Source: VXYL01 sp965243175 (GTDB lineage Bacteria; Pseudomonadota; Gammaproteobacteria; Pseudomonadales; Azotimanducaceae). Taken from it: 64,000 nt of DNA. Both the position numbers and the translations under genes were made by a program. The notes under the pieces are model-generated. The model searched no databases, was not told where the DNA came from, and was given only the letters and a program-made list of their open reading frames with translations. This document shows, in pieces, positions 53,367 to 61,895 of the stretch. The first letter of the stretch is position 1; each line of letters begins with the position of its first letter. The stretch covers positions 4,526,001-4,590,000 of the forward strand of contig OZ251532.1 in NCBI GenBank assembly GCA_965243175.1, in the 5' to 3' direction.

Positions 53367-53570
53367 GTGGCGCGATCATCTTACGCGACGGATGTACGCG
53401 ACAGATAGATGTGGCGCGATATCGGGATCGCGCCATTTAAGGGGAGAATCGCGCCATTTGAGGGGGAGTCGCGCCACTTGAGGGGGAATCGCGCCACTTG
53501 AGGGGGAATCGCGCCACTTAATCTGGCGCGATACCTAGAATCGCGCCACTTACCGGGGATCGTGCCACTT
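53367..53570. mobile_element. Repeat array resembling a solo IS21-family end
   Basis: Direct repeats with a core like ATCGCGCCACTTGAGGGGGA begin at 53427, 53448, 53468, 53488, 53508, 53540 and 53559, with an exact 20-bp period in the middle. Inverted copies GGCGCGAT occur near 53370, 53413 and 53525. Read on the minus strand, TCCCCCTCAAGTGGCGCG is the kind of multiple terminal repeat found at IS21-family ends. No istA or istB gene is present, so this would be a remnant. Alternatively it is an operator array for the adjacent antitoxin gene. Confidence 0.55.
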
Positions 53571-53573
53571 CGG

Positions 53574-54137
53574 TCAGGCGCGGGGGAGCGTTACGCCGCG
53601 TTGCCGCTGGTATTTGCCGCCGCGGTCCAGATAGGACGTCTCGCACGCTTCGTCGCTCTGGAAGAACAGCAGCTGGGCCACGCCTTCGTTGGCGTAGATC
53701 TTCGCTGGCAGGCTGGTGGTGTTGGAGAACTCCAGGGTCACGTGGCCTTCCCATTCCGGTTCGAGGGGCGTGACGTTGACGATGATGCCGCAGCGGGCGT
53801 AGGTGGACTTGCCGACGCACAGGGTGAGCACGTCGCGGGGGATGCGGAAGTATTCGACCGTGCGCGCCAGCGCGAAGGAGTTGGGGGGGATGATGCAGTC
53901 GTCGCCAGCCACGTCGACGAAGCTGCGGCTGTCGAACTGCTTGGGGTCCACGGTGGCGGAGTGGATGTTCGTGAAAACCTTGAAGTCGGGCGCGCAGCGC
54001 ACGTCGTAGCCGTAGCTGGACGTGCCGTAGGAAATCACCCGCTGGTCGTTCGCGGTGTGTATCTGCCCGGGCTCGAACGGCTCGATCATGCCGCTGGCCG
54101 CCATCTGCCGAATCCAGCGGTCCGACTTGATGGTCAT
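53574..54137 (-). CDS. dcd: dCTP deaminase
   Basis: A 187-residue enzyme that deaminates dCTP to dUTP in pyrimidine deoxynucleotide synthesis; cytoplasmic homotrimer in known members. The family is recognised from MTIKSDRWIRQMA at the N-terminus, SYGTSSYGYDVR, RTVEYFRIPRDVLTLCVGKSTYARCG and the catalytic-glutamate region EPEWEGHVTLEFSN. Length is that of the short, Pseudomonas-like form. Its ATG overlaps the mrp stop (ATGA at 54134-54137), implying translational coupling. The stop is 4 bases from the repeat array at 53367-53570. Confidence 0.95.
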   Translation of the reverse strand: MTIKSDRWIRQMAASGMIEPFEPGQIHTANDQRVISYGTSSYGYDVRCAPDFKVFTNIHSATVDPKQFDSRSFVDVAGDDCIIPPNSFALARTVEYFRIPRDVLTLCVGKSTYARCGIIVNVTPLEPEWEGHVTLEFSNTTSLPAKIYANEGVAQLLFFQSDEACETSYLDRGGKYQRQRGVTLPRA

Positions 54138-55171
54138 TGGTCGTCCATCGTGATCACCGGCGGCTTGGCGCTGCCTTGGGCGTTGCGCCACAGCGCCCCG
54201 GCCACGCGCCGCGCGAAGTCGATGAAGAGGGCGGCGTTCCCGCCCGTCGGATCGCTCGCCACGGTGGGTTCGCCGCCATCGGTGGCTTCGCGGATGCTCG
54301 GATCGAGCGGAAACGAACCGAGGAGTTCCACGCCGTACTCCTCGGCGACCCGCGCCCCTCCGCCTTCGCCGAACAGATGGTGCGCCTTGCCGCAGCCATC
54401 GCATTCGAACCAGCTCATGTTCTCGACGATGCCGAGGATCGGGATGTCCACCTTGCCGAACATTTCGATACCCTTGCGGGCGTCCAGGAGGGCGATGTCC
54501 TGCGGCGTCGTGACGATCACCGCGCCGCTCACCCGCGCCTGCTGCGAGAGCGTGAGCTGGATGTCGCCCGTTCCCGGCGGCATGTCCACCACCAGATAGT
54601 CGAGGCCGCTCCAGAGCGTCTGCGCGACCAGCTGCTGCAAGGCGCCGGACGCCATCGGGCCGCGCCACACCATCGGCGTTCTGTCCGTCACCATCATGCT
54701 CATGGAGATGGCCTCGATGCCGTGGGCGCGGATGGGCACGAAGGCGCGCTGGTCGCGGACTTCCGGGCGCCGTCCCTCGGCCACGCCGAGCATCATGCCT
54801 TGGCTGGGGCCGTAGATGTCCGCGTCCAAGATGCCGGCCTTGGCGCCGGCGCGGTCGAGCGCCAAGGCGAGGTTGACGGCGGTGGTGGACTTGCCGACGC
54901 CGCCCTTGCCGGAAGCCACGGCGATGATGTGCGAAGCGCCTTGCACGCCTTCGCCCGGCGGCGGAGCGAAGCTCAAGTCCAGCACCACGGCTTCGCCGAC
55001 GCGCTCGGCAAGCGCCTTGGCGTAGGCGTCTTCGAGGCCGGCCACGGGATAGCCGAGCGCCGCGTCCACGTGCCAGCGTTCGTCGAGGCGCGCGGCGCGG
55101 CGAATCGCCCCCAGTTCGCCCCAGGTCGCGCCGAGCACGGGGTCGGGGAAGCTCTCCAGCGGATTCGGCAT
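54134..55171 (-). CDS. mrp: Mrp/ApbC family iron-sulfur cluster carrier ATPase
   Basis: A 345-residue P-loop protein that binds and transfers Fe-S clusters. ATG at 55171 with AGGAAAG about 10 bases upstream. The short N-terminal part (about residues 1-75) is MIP18/FeS-assembly-like. The deviant Walker A SGKGGVGKST is at residues 87-96, DADIYGPSQG follows, and VVDMPPGTGD is the switch region. The conserved CDGC motif (Cys257, Cys260) provides the cluster ligands. Overlaps dcd by 4 bases. Confidence 0.93.
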   Translation of the reverse strand: MPNPLESFPDPVLGATWGELGAIRRAARLDERWHVDAALGYPVAGLEDAYAKALAERVGEAVVLDLSFAPPPGEGVQGASHIIAVASGKGGVGKSTTAVNLALALDRAGAKAGILDADIYGPSQGMMLGVAEGRRPEVRDQRAFVPIRAHGIEAISMSMMVTDRTPMVWRGPMASGALQQLVAQTLWSGLDYLVVDMPPGTGDIQLTLSQQARVSGAVIVTTPQDIALLDARKGIEMFGKVDIPILGIVENMSWFECDGCGKAHHLFGEGGGARVAEEYGVELLGSFPLDPSIREATDGGEPTVASDPTGGNAALFIDFARRVAGALWRNAQGSAKPPVITMDDQ

Positions 55172-55242
55172 GGCGATTCGCTTTCCTCGTTCGACGTGCA
55201 GGCGCAACCGCTCGACCAGCGAGCGACGCACGGGACTCGCGG

Positions 55243-56106
55243 CTAGACGCCCCGTTCCTCGCGGTAGCTGCGCCAGCGGGCGAACGCGGCGGCCATTTCG
55301 TCCTTGCGGGCGTCGGTCATGGCTTCGAGGTCCGGATGCGTGAAGATGTAGAACTCGTCCTCGCGGATGGCGTGCAGAACCATGTCGCCGACCACTGCGG
55401 GATCCAAAGCCGACGCCCGCATCTCCTCGAGCTGTTGCGCCAACTGGTCGCCGCTTAAGTTCCGAGCCGCCAGCGGCACCAGCGACGCGCCGGGCATGTC
55501 CTCCGGCCGATTGCGCTGCGACTCGAAGATGTTGGTGTTGACGAGGCCGGGGCAAAGCACCGAGACGCCGATCCCGTGTTCCAGCAGATCCGCCCGCATG
55601 GTCTCCGAAATGCCCACCACCGCGAACTTCGTCGCCGTGTAGACCGAGAGACCTGGGATGGAGATGTGGCCGGCCATCGAGGCCGTGTTCACGAAGTGGC
55701 CTCCTTCGCCGTGCGCCTTCATGCGGCTGGTGAACGCTTGGATGCCGTTGACCACGCCGTCCAGGTTCACCTTGGTCACCCAGTCCCAGTCGTTGTAGCC
55801 CATCTCATCGATCGGGCCGCCGACCGCCACGCCGGCGTTGTTGCACACCACGTGGACCTTGCCGAAGCGCTCCTCGGCGGCAGCCGCGGCGTCCTCCATG
55901 GCAGCGCGGTCGGTGACGTCCAGCGGCAGCACCAGGAACTCCGCGTTGCTGGCCTCGAACTCCGCCTGCACGGCATCGCGCGCCGCCTGTTCGATGTCCG
56001 CGATCACCACCTTCATCCCCGCCTTGGCGAAGGAACGCGCCATCGCCAGGCCCATGCCGCTGGCCCCGCCCGTGATGAACGCCGTCTTGCCTGCTACGTC
56101 GCGCAT
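55243..56106 (-). CDS. Short-chain dehydrogenase/reductase (SDR)
   Basis: A 287-residue classical SDR, a cytoplasmic NAD(P)-dependent oxidoreductase of unknown substrate. The cofactor motif TGGASGMG is near residue 12, NNAG follows, and the catalytic YxxxK is seen as YTATK with an upstream Ser (NTASMAG). VIADIE at the end of the second strand, with its acidic residue, suggests NAD preference. Start: ATG at 56106 with GGGGAGG 7 bases upstream; the ATG at 56112 is too close to that site. It is 71 bp upstream of mrp in the same direction and may or may not be co-transcribed. Confidence 0.88.
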   Translation of the reverse strand: MRDVAGKTAFITGGASGMGLAMARSFAKAGMKVVIADIEQAARDAVQAEFEASNAEFLVLPLDVTDRAAMEDAAAAAEERFGKVHVVCNNAGVAVGGPIDEMGYNDWDWVTKVNLDGVVNGIQAFTSRMKAHGEGGHFVNTASMAGHISIPGLSVYTATKFAVVGISETMRADLLEHGIGVSVLCPGLVNTNIFESQRNRPEDMPGASLVPLAARNLSGDQLAQQLEEMRASALDPAVVGDMVLHAIREDEFYIFTHPDLEAMTDARKDEMAAAFARWRSYREERGV

Positions 56107-56241
56107 CCTCATGCCTCCCCGACTGTGCTTGCCCGCATACTACCACCGCATCCCGTTCCGCCTGCCAGCCGAGCGGGGAGTGCGGATCTCGCACGGCATG
56201 GGACGGTCGGGCGACGTCCATCGCTGCCGTGCTTCAAGGGG

Positions 56242-56270
56242 TTGTTCGCCGGGTGGCTGGGGCGTAATAT
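56242..56270 (+). promoter_or_regulatory. Sigma70-like promoter of the rplM-rpsI-pet-ssp cluster
   Basis: TTGTTC (56242-56247) and TAATAT (56265-56270) are separated by exactly 17 bases, in a GC-rich region where TAATAT stands out. It lies 36 bases upstream of the rplM start, in the gap between the divergent SDR gene and rplM. Confidence 0.6.
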
Positions 56271-56305
56271 GGCGGGCTGTTTCGCTTGCGGCTTGATCCG
56301 ACCCG

Positions 56306-56734
56306 ATGAAGACTGTCTCCACGCGCCCGCAGGATGCGCAGCACGACTGGTACGTCGTGGACGCCGAGGGCAAGACCTTGGGGCGCTTGGCGTCCGGCAT
56401 CGCCCATCGGCTGCGCGGCAAGCACAAGGCCGCGTATACGCAGCACGTGGACACGGGCGACTACATCGTGGTGGTGAACGCGGAGAAAGTGCGCGTCACC
56501 GGCCAGAAGGAGACGGACAAGACCTACTACCGGCACTCCGGCTACCCCGGCGGCATCAAGGCGACTTCGCTGGGCAAGATGCGCGGCAGCCATCCGGAGC
56601 GCATTCTGGAGAACGCCGTGAAGGGCATGATGCCGCGCAATCCGCTCGGTCGGGCGATGCTGCGCAAGCTGAAGATCTACGCCGGGCCGGAGCATCCGCA
56701 CGGCGCCCAGCAGCCGCAGGCGCTGGAGATATAG
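56306..56734 (+). CDS. rplM: 50S ribosomal protein L13
   Basis: A 142-residue large-subunit ribosomal protein. Recognised from DWYVVDAEGKTLGRLAS, GDYIVVVNAEKVRVTG, TYYRHSGYPGG and the MMPRNPLGR region, all characteristic of L13; length is the usual 142. First gene of the cluster, followed after 48 bp by rpsI. Weak ribosome site, as is common for leading r-protein genes. Confidence 0.97.
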   Translation: MKTVSTRPQDAQHDWYVVDAEGKTLGRLASGIAHRLRGKHKAAYTQHVDTGDYIVVVNAEKVRVTGQKETDKTYYRHSGYPGGIKATSLGKMRGSHPERILENAVKGMMPRNPLGRAMLRKLKIYAGPEHPHGAQQPQALEI

Positions 56735-56782
56735 CCGTTCGACGGCGCCATCCGAGCAAGTTCAAGGGACCAACGACGCACC

Positions 56783-57172
56783 ATGCCAGAAACGAACTAC
56801 GGCACCGGCCGCCGCAAGACCTCGACCGCCCGCGTGTTCATGAAGCAGGGGATCGGGCGGATTCTCGTCAATCGGCGCCCGCTGGACGAATACTTCGGCC
56901 GCGAAACGGCGCGCATGATCGTGCGCCAGCCGCTGCGCGTCGCCGCGATCGACGACAGCTTCGACTTCACCGTGACGGTGAAGGGCGGCGGCGGCTCCGG
57001 GCAGGCCGGGGCGATCCGCCACGGCATCGCCAGGGCGCTGGTGGAATACGACGAAGGGCTGCGCGCGCCGCTGCGCGAGGCCGGCTTCCTCACGCGGGAC
57101 GCCCGCGAGGTGGAGCGCAAGAAGGTGGGGTTGCGGAAAGCGCGCAAACGGCCGCAGTACTCGAAGCGCTAG
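56783..57172 (+). CDS. rpsI: 30S ribosomal protein S9
   Basis: A 129-residue small-subunit ribosomal protein whose C-terminal tail reaches the P-site tRNA. Seen: YGTGRRKTSTARVF at the start, GGGGSGQAGAIRHGIARAL in the middle, and the basic end GLRKARKRPQYSKR with the invariant SKR terminus. An AAGGGA sequence lies upstream of the ATG. The rplM-rpsI pairing is universal in bacteria. Confidence 0.97.
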   Translation: MPETNYGTGRRKTSTARVFMKQGIGRILVNRRPLDEYFGRETARMIVRQPLRVAAIDDSFDFTVTVKGGGGSGQAGAIRHGIARALVEYDEGLRAPLREAGFLTRDAREVERKKVGLRKARKRPQYSKR

Positions 57173-57294
57173 CTGCCGCGGGCAAGGCGATGCGGGCTGT
57201 GGGGTTGCGCATCCTGGGCGGACGTCGGCCGAGGGCGGCGAGCGCGAAACCGGAGAAACCGGGAAAACCGGAATAGGGCGACCGGGCGGGATCC

Positions 57295-57903
57295 TTGGAA
57301 AAAGAGAGCAGAACAGACAACACCGGGCGGCGGTACTTTCTGATCGCCTCCACGGCTGCGGTCTCCGTGGTCGGCGCGATGGGCGCGGCGGTGCCGTTCA
57401 TCAGTTCCTGGCAGCCGAGCGCCAAGGCGCGGGCCGCTGGGGCGCCCATCCGCATCGACATTTCGAGGCTCAAGCCCGGCGAGATTCTGAAGCCCATCCC
57501 GGCGTGGCGCGGGCAGCCGGTGTTCGTCGTGGCGCGCGGCGATGCCGATCTGGCCAAGCTGGACGAAGCGCCGGAGGCGCTGGCGGACCCGGCCTCCGAG
57601 AACGAGCTGAACCAGCCGGACTACGCCCGCAACGCGCACCGCTCCCGCAACCCGGAAATCGGCGTCTACCTGGGCCTGTGTACGCATCTGGGCTGCTCGC
57701 CGAAGCCCTATCTGACCGCGGAGCCGACCAACTTCGACGCCGCATGGCAGGGCGGCTTCTACTGCCCCTGCCACGGCTCCCGCTTCGACCTTGCCGGCCG
57801 CGTCGTCAAGGGCGTGCCGGCGCCGGACAATCTGGTGGTGCCGCCGTATTCCTACCTGTCGGCCACGCAGATCATCGTCGGCGTGGACGAGGAGACCGCG
57901 TAA
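57295..57903 (+). CDS. petA: Ubiquinol-cytochrome c reductase, Rieske iron-sulfur subunit
   Basis: A 202-residue subunit of the cytochrome bc1 complex, which passes electrons from ubiquinol to cytochrome c1. Twin-Arg (RRYF, residues 12-15) precedes a single N-terminal membrane segment, typical of Tat-exported Rieske proteins. Cluster ligands are in CTHLGC (Cys129, His131, Cys134) and CPCHGS (Cys157, Cys159, His160). The best start is TTG at 57295, as no in-frame ATG is nearby. The stop directly abuts the petB start at 57904. Confidence 0.95.
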   Translation: MEKESRTDNTGRRYFLIASTAAVSVVGAMGAAVPFISSWQPSAKARAAGAPIRIDISRLKPGEILKPIPAWRGQPVFVVARGDADLAKLDEAPEALADPASENELNQPDYARNAHRSRNPEIGVYLGLCTHLGCSPKPYLTAEPTNFDAAWQGGFYCPCHGSRFDLAGRVVKGVPAPDNLVVPPYSYLSATQIIVGVDEETA

Positions 57904-59160
57904 GTGTCGGAACAGACGTCGACGCGCCCCCTGATGCGCCTGCTGGCGTGGGTGGACGAGCGCTTCCCGCTGACCAAGACGGTCGAGGAGCACGCCACCA
58001 AGTACTACGCGCCGAAGAACTTCAACTTCTGGTACTACTTCGGCGTGCTCGCCACGGTGGTGCTGGTGATGCAGCTGCTCACCGGCATTTGGCTGACGAT
58101 GTCCTACGTGCCGAGCGGCGACGGCGCGTTCGCGTCGGTCGAGTACATCATGCGCGACGTCGAATACGGCGACATCATCCGCTATCTGCACTCCACCGGC
58201 GCTTCGGCGTTCTTCGTGGTGATCTATCTGCACATGTTCCGCGGCCTAGCCTACGGCTCCTACCGGCAGCCCAGGGAACTGGTGTGGCTGATCGGCATGG
58301 GCATCTTTCTGGTGCTGATGGCGGAGGGCTTCTTCGGCTATCTGCTGCCGTGGGGGAACATGTCCTACTGGGGCGCGCAGGTGATCGTCTCGCTGGTGGG
58401 GGCGGTGCCGATCGTGGGCGCCGACCTCATGGAGTGGGTGCGCGGCGACTACCTGATGTCCGAAATCACCCTCAACCGCTTCTTCGCCCTGCACGTGGTG
58501 GCGCTGCCGCTGGCCTTGGTGGGGCTGGTGTTCATCCACATCGTGGCGCTGCACAAGGTGGGTTCCAACAACCCGGACGGCGTGGAGATCAAGGAGAACA
58601 AGGACGAAGACGGTGTGCCGGTGGACGGCATCCCCTTCCATCCCTACTACACGGTCCACGACTTCCAGGCCACGGTGGCGTTCCTGTTCATCTTCTGCGC
58701 GGTGGTGTTCTTCCTGCCGGAGATGTTCGGCTACTTCATCGAGAAGCCGAACTTCGAGCAGGCGGACCCGCTGAAGACCCCGGAGCTGATCGCGCCCGTG
58801 TGGTACTACACGCCCTACTACTCGATGCTGCGGGCGTCCACGTTCCCCCTCTTCGGGCTGCAAGCGAAGTTCTGGGGATTCGTGGTGATGGTGGGCGCGA
58901 TCCTGATGCCGGCGATGCTGCCTTGGCTGGACCGCAGCCCGGTGAAGTCGATCCGCTACAAGGGCATGGCGTCCAAGCTGATGCTCTTCCTGCTCGTCGT
59001 GAGCTTCTTCGTGCTCGGCTATCTGGGCACGATCCACACCACGCCGATGACCACCGGCCTCGCGCAGATCTGCACGATGATCTACTTCGCCTACTTCGTC
59101 CTGATGCCTTGGTACACGCGGGTGGAGAAGACGAAGCCGCCGCCGGAGCGCCTGACGTGA
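57904..59160 (+). CDS. petB: Ubiquinol-cytochrome c reductase, cytochrome b subunit
   Basis: A 418-residue integral membrane haem protein with about eight membrane segments, the quinone-oxidising core of bc1. Haem ligands: His96/His110 and His197/His212. The Qo motif reads PVWY (residues 298-301) instead of PEWY, a variant known in beta/gamma-proteobacterial types. Start GTG at 57904 with GAGGAG upstream; it begins the base after the petA stop. Its stop overlaps the petC start. Confidence 0.96.
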   Translation: MSEQTSTRPLMRLLAWVDERFPLTKTVEEHATKYYAPKNFNFWYYFGVLATVVLVMQLLTGIWLTMSYVPSGDGAFASVEYIMRDVEYGDIIRYLHSTGASAFFVVIYLHMFRGLAYGSYRQPRELVWLIGMGIFLVLMAEGFFGYLLPWGNMSYWGAQVIVSLVGAVPIVGADLMEWVRGDYLMSEITLNRFFALHVVALPLALVGLVFIHIVALHKVGSNNPDGVEIKENKDEDGVPVDGIPFHPYYTVHDFQATVAFLFIFCAVVFFLPEMFGYFIEKPNFEQADPLKTPELIAPVWYYTPYYSMLRASTFPLFGLQAKFWGFVVMVGAILMPAMLPWLDRSPVKSIRYKGMASKLMLFLLVVSFFVLGYLGTIHTTPMTTGLAQICTMIYFAYFVLMPWYTRVEKTKPPPERLT

Positions 59161-60008
59161 GCATTTTGCCTAGGCAGTGGATCCGGTCGGCTGCTCGTGG
59201 GGCACGGTTCGCTCTGGCGCTTGGCTTGCTGGCGCTGCTCGCCGCGCCCTTCGCAAGCGCGGCGGAGTCCACCTTCGAGTTGCAGCCGATGTCGCCGGAC
59301 CTGAGGGACAAAGCCTCCTTGCAGCGCGGCATGAGGCTCTACATGAACTACTGCGTCGGCTGTCATTCGCTGAAGTTCCAGCGCTACGAGCGCACCGCCG
59401 ACGACCTCGGCATCCCGCACCAGGTGGCGCTCGACAACCTGATCTTCACCGGCCAGCCCATCGGCAGCCTGATGGAAACGGCGATGCCCGCGCAGAGTGC
59501 GCAGAACTGGTTCGGGGCGCCGCCGCCGGATCTCACCATGGTGGATCGGGTGCGCGGCACGGCGTGGGTCTACAACATGCTGAAGAACTTCTACGTCGAT
59601 CCGGAGCGGCCGTTCGGCGTCAACAACCGCGTCTTCAAGGACATCGGCATGCCGCACGTGCTGATCGGCTTGCAGGGCGTGCCGGAACTCGCGGAGAACC
59701 GCTACAAGCCCGTCGACCTGCTCGACGACGTGCTCGACAAGGGCACCCTCGTCGCCGCGAGCGCCGGGGGCCAGCGCTTCCTGCCGGATCGCGAACCGAA
59801 CCACATCGAGGTGGTGCCGGGCACCGGCGCCCTCAGCGAGCAGGAGTACGACCAGGCGGCCTACGACATCGCCAACTTCCTGCACTACGTCGGGGAACCT
59901 GGGCGCTTGAAGCGGCAGCAGATCGGCATTTGGGTGCTGGCTTTTCTGGCGTTCCTTTTCGTCCTGGCCACGCTCCTGAATCGCGAGTATTGGAAGGACG
60001 TGCATTGA
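59157..60008 (+). CDS. petC: Ubiquinol-cytochrome c reductase, cytochrome c1 subunit
   Basis: A 283-residue subunit that accepts electrons from the Rieske protein and passes them to soluble cytochrome c. Signal peptide (ARFALALGLLALLAAPFASA), haem-binding CVGCH (Cys66, Cys69, His70), a DIGMPHVL segment carrying the likely axial Met, and a C-terminal membrane anchor (IGIWVLAFLAFLFVLATLL). GTG at 59157 overlaps the petB stop (GTGA), so the two are translationally coupled. Confidence 0.95.
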   Translation: MSILPRQWIRSAARGARFALALGLLALLAAPFASAAESTFELQPMSPDLRDKASLQRGMRLYMNYCVGCHSLKFQRYERTADDLGIPHQVALDNLIFTGQPIGSLMETAMPAQSAQNWFGAPPPDLTMVDRVRGTAWVYNMLKNFYVDPERPFGVNNRVFKDIGMPHVLIGLQGVPELAENRYKPVDLLDDVLDKGTLVAASAGGQRFLPDREPNHIEVVPGTGALSEQEYDQAAYDIANFLHYVGEPGRLKRQQIGIWVLAFLAFLFVLATLLNREYWKDVH

Positions 60009-60030
60009 ACGGCTATCGAGGAAGAACACG

Positions 60031-60666
60031 ATGGACTTGAACCCGGTCAGACGTTCGTCGATGACGCTGTATTCGGACCCGCGCGACCACAAAAGCCATC
60101 GCGTCCGCATGGTGCTGGCGGAGAAGGACGTCTTCGTGGAGGTCGTGGACGTGAACCCGGGGCGGCGCAACCAGAAGCTCCTCGACGCCAACCCCTACCA
60201 CGCGGTGCCGACGCTGGTGGACCGCGATCTGGTGCTCTACAACAGCAACGTCATCATCGAGTACATCGACGAGCGCTTTCCGCATCCGCCGCTGCTCTCC
60301 GTCTATCCGGTGGAACGCGCCAAGGCGCGCCTGCTGATGCATCGCATCGAGCTGGACTGGAGCGGCCATCTCGAAGTGCTGATGCGCCCCAAAGGCGCCA
60401 CCCGTGTGCGCGACCGCGCCCACAAGGCGCTGCGCGAGAGCATCATCGCCGTCGCCCCGGCGTTCGCCGAAAAGCCCTACTTCCTAAGCGACGAGTTCAC
60501 GCTGGTGGACTGCTGCGTGGCGCCGATCCTGTGGCGCTTGAAGCACGTCAACGTCGATCTGCCGACGCGCCTCACCCGCGCCATGACGCGCTACATGCAC
60601 AAGATGTTCGCCCGCCGCTCGTTCCGCGACAGCCTGACCGAACTCGAAGTCGAAATGCGCGAATGA
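60031..60666 (+). CDS. sspA: Stringent starvation protein A (GST-fold RNA polymerase-associated protein)
   Basis: A 211-residue glutathione-transferase-fold protein that binds RNA polymerase in known relatives. N-terminal thioredoxin-like part: TLYSDPRDHKSHRVRMVLAE, NPYHAVPTLVDRDLVLYNSN; helical C-terminal part with FTLVDCCVAPILWRL. Start ATG 60031 with GAGGAAG about 8 bases upstream. An alternative start is the ATG at 60061 (MTLYSDP). Follows petC by 22 bp in the classic gammaproteobacterial order; overlaps sspB. Confidence 0.94.
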   Translation: MDLNPVRRSSMTLYSDPRDHKSHRVRMVLAEKDVFVEVVDVNPGRRNQKLLDANPYHAVPTLVDRDLVLYNSNVIIEYIDERFPHPPLLSVYPVERAKARLLMHRIELDWSGHLEVLMRPKGATRVRDRAHKALRESIIAVAPAFAEKPYFLSDEFTLVDCCVAPILWRLKHVNVDLPTRLTRAMTRYMHKMFARRSFRDSLTELEVEMRE

Positions 60667-61061
60667 CGCAGAAGGACGCGCAACTGACCAGCGTTCGCCC
60701 GTACCTGATCCGCGCGGTACTGGAGTGGATCGCGGACAACGACCACACCCCCTACATGGTGGTGGACTGCGCAGCGCCCGGCGTCAACGTGCCAAGCGAA
60801 TACGCCACCGACGGCAAGCTGGTGCTGAACGTGTCGCCAAGCGCCACGCGCAATCTCAACGTCGGCAACGCTGAAATCCACGTCGACTGCCGCTTCCGCG
60901 GCCGCCCGATCCACGTCGGCGTGCCAACGCGAAGCGTCATCGCCGTGTACTCCCGAGAGAGCGGCATCGGCATGACCTTCGACAACGACAGCAGCGACAA
61001 GGACGATCCCCCACCCTCGCCCCCCAAGTCCAAGGCCCCGACGCTGAAACTGGTGAAGTAG
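60663..61061 (+). CDS. sspB: Stringent starvation protein B (ClpXP specificity factor)
   Basis: A 132-residue adaptor that binds ssrA-tagged proteins and delivers them to ClpXP. The folded N-terminal domain shows RPYLIRAVLEWIADNDHTPY and DGKLVLNVSPSATRNL; after an acidic linker (NDSSDKDD) the C-terminal tail PTLKLVK is the ClpX-binding peptide. ATG overlaps the sspA stop (ATGA). Last gene of the operon. Confidence 0.94.
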   Translation: MTQKDAQLTSVRPYLIRAVLEWIADNDHTPYMVVDCAAPGVNVPSEYATDGKLVLNVSPSATRNLNVGNAEIHVDCRFRGRPIHVGVPTRSVIAVYSRESGIGMTFDNDSSDKDDPPPSPPKSKAPTLKLVK

Positions 61062-61313
61062 CTTCGCTCGACCGCCGCAGGACAGCATCGCCTCTCCTCA
61101 AACGAGGTCTCCGCTTGAGCAGACCGTGAACACGAGGTCGCGCCGAACGACGACATCCAGCTCGCGATACGCCTGTCCTGCACATGGCTCGGAGGTCGGC
61201 GAAACGCAAGTCAACTTTACATTTGGAGCGCTAAATGGAAAGTAGGCTTTACGTTTGGTCGGGATGGAAGGCGAAATCGGGGCGAACTTGAGGCTTGAAG
61301 GCCTGAAACTGCG
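61062..61313. other. Convergent intergenic region with palindrome and direct repeats
   Basis: About 250 bp between sspB (plus) and a small membrane-protein gene (minus). It contains an imperfect palindrome at 61215-61242 (arms CTTTACATTT and AAATGGAAAG, 9 of 10 pairs) and two copies of CTTTACRTTTGG at 61215 and 61247. A bidirectional terminator function is possible, but no clear T-run follows. No gene seen. Confidence 0.5.
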
Positions 61314-61793
61314 CTAGCCGGACTGGCCGAGCGCGGTGCCCAAGATGGCGGCGATGGTCCACGCGACGATGCCCGCGGCCGTCGCTGCGATGCGGATCGC
61401 CCGCCGGCCGGACGTTCCGGCCAGCCACGCGCAGTAGACCACGGCCGCGAACGGCAGGTAGATGCCAGCGCTCAGGAGACCGGCGGCGATGCCGATGGCG
61501 TAGCCGGCGAAGAGCTGCTCGCCCGCGTCCTGCAGCGCCAGGGCGGTCAACGGCAGGCTGCCGAGCAGGGCAATCGTCCAAGCGGCGGCGATGCGGTCGA
61601 TGGCGTTTCGCCAAGCGCGCCGCAGAAGGACGAAGCCGCCGTACAGCGTCCAAGCGGCGGGCACGATTCCCGCCGGAACCATCACGGCGTAGACCGCTTC
61701 CTCGCTGGGGCCCAGCACCCAGAGCAGAATCGTCGCCGCCCATGCGATCGGCACGGCGACGCCCCAGGATTTCCAGAACAGCCGAGCGCCCAT
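61314..61793 (-). CDS. Small hypothetical membrane protein
   Basis: A 159-residue, strongly hydrophobic protein with about four predicted membrane segments (GVAVPIAWAATILLWVLG, VMVPAGIVPAAWTLYGG, LFAGYAIGIAAGLLSAGI, AATAAGIVAWTIAAILG). ATG at 61793, weak ribosome site. I do not recognise the family. It lies 102 bp after the crotonase gene on the same strand and could be the last member of that operon. Confidence 0.65.
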   Translation of the reverse strand: MGARLFWKSWGVAVPIAWAATILLWVLGPSEEAVYAVMVPAGIVPAAWTLYGGFVLLRRAWRNAIDRIAAAWTIALLGSLPLTALALQDAGEQLFAGYAIGIAAGLLSAGIYLPFAAVVYCAWLAGTSGRRAIRIAATAAGIVAWTIAAILGTALGQSG

Positions 61794-61895
61794 CGGGATC
61801 AGCTACGCGTAAGCCGGGGCACTCCGAACCATCGACACGAGCTGGGCCATGGACGAGGCCAGCATGGAGTCTTGGGAACGCGACGACGAGCCCGT

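Noticed and set aside
53427..53530. CRISPR array
   Set aside because: The 20-bp units abut without spacers and there are no cas genes.
60752..61183. Minus-strand open frame opposite sspB
   Set aside because: It is the complement of the well-supported sspB gene, with no motif of its own.
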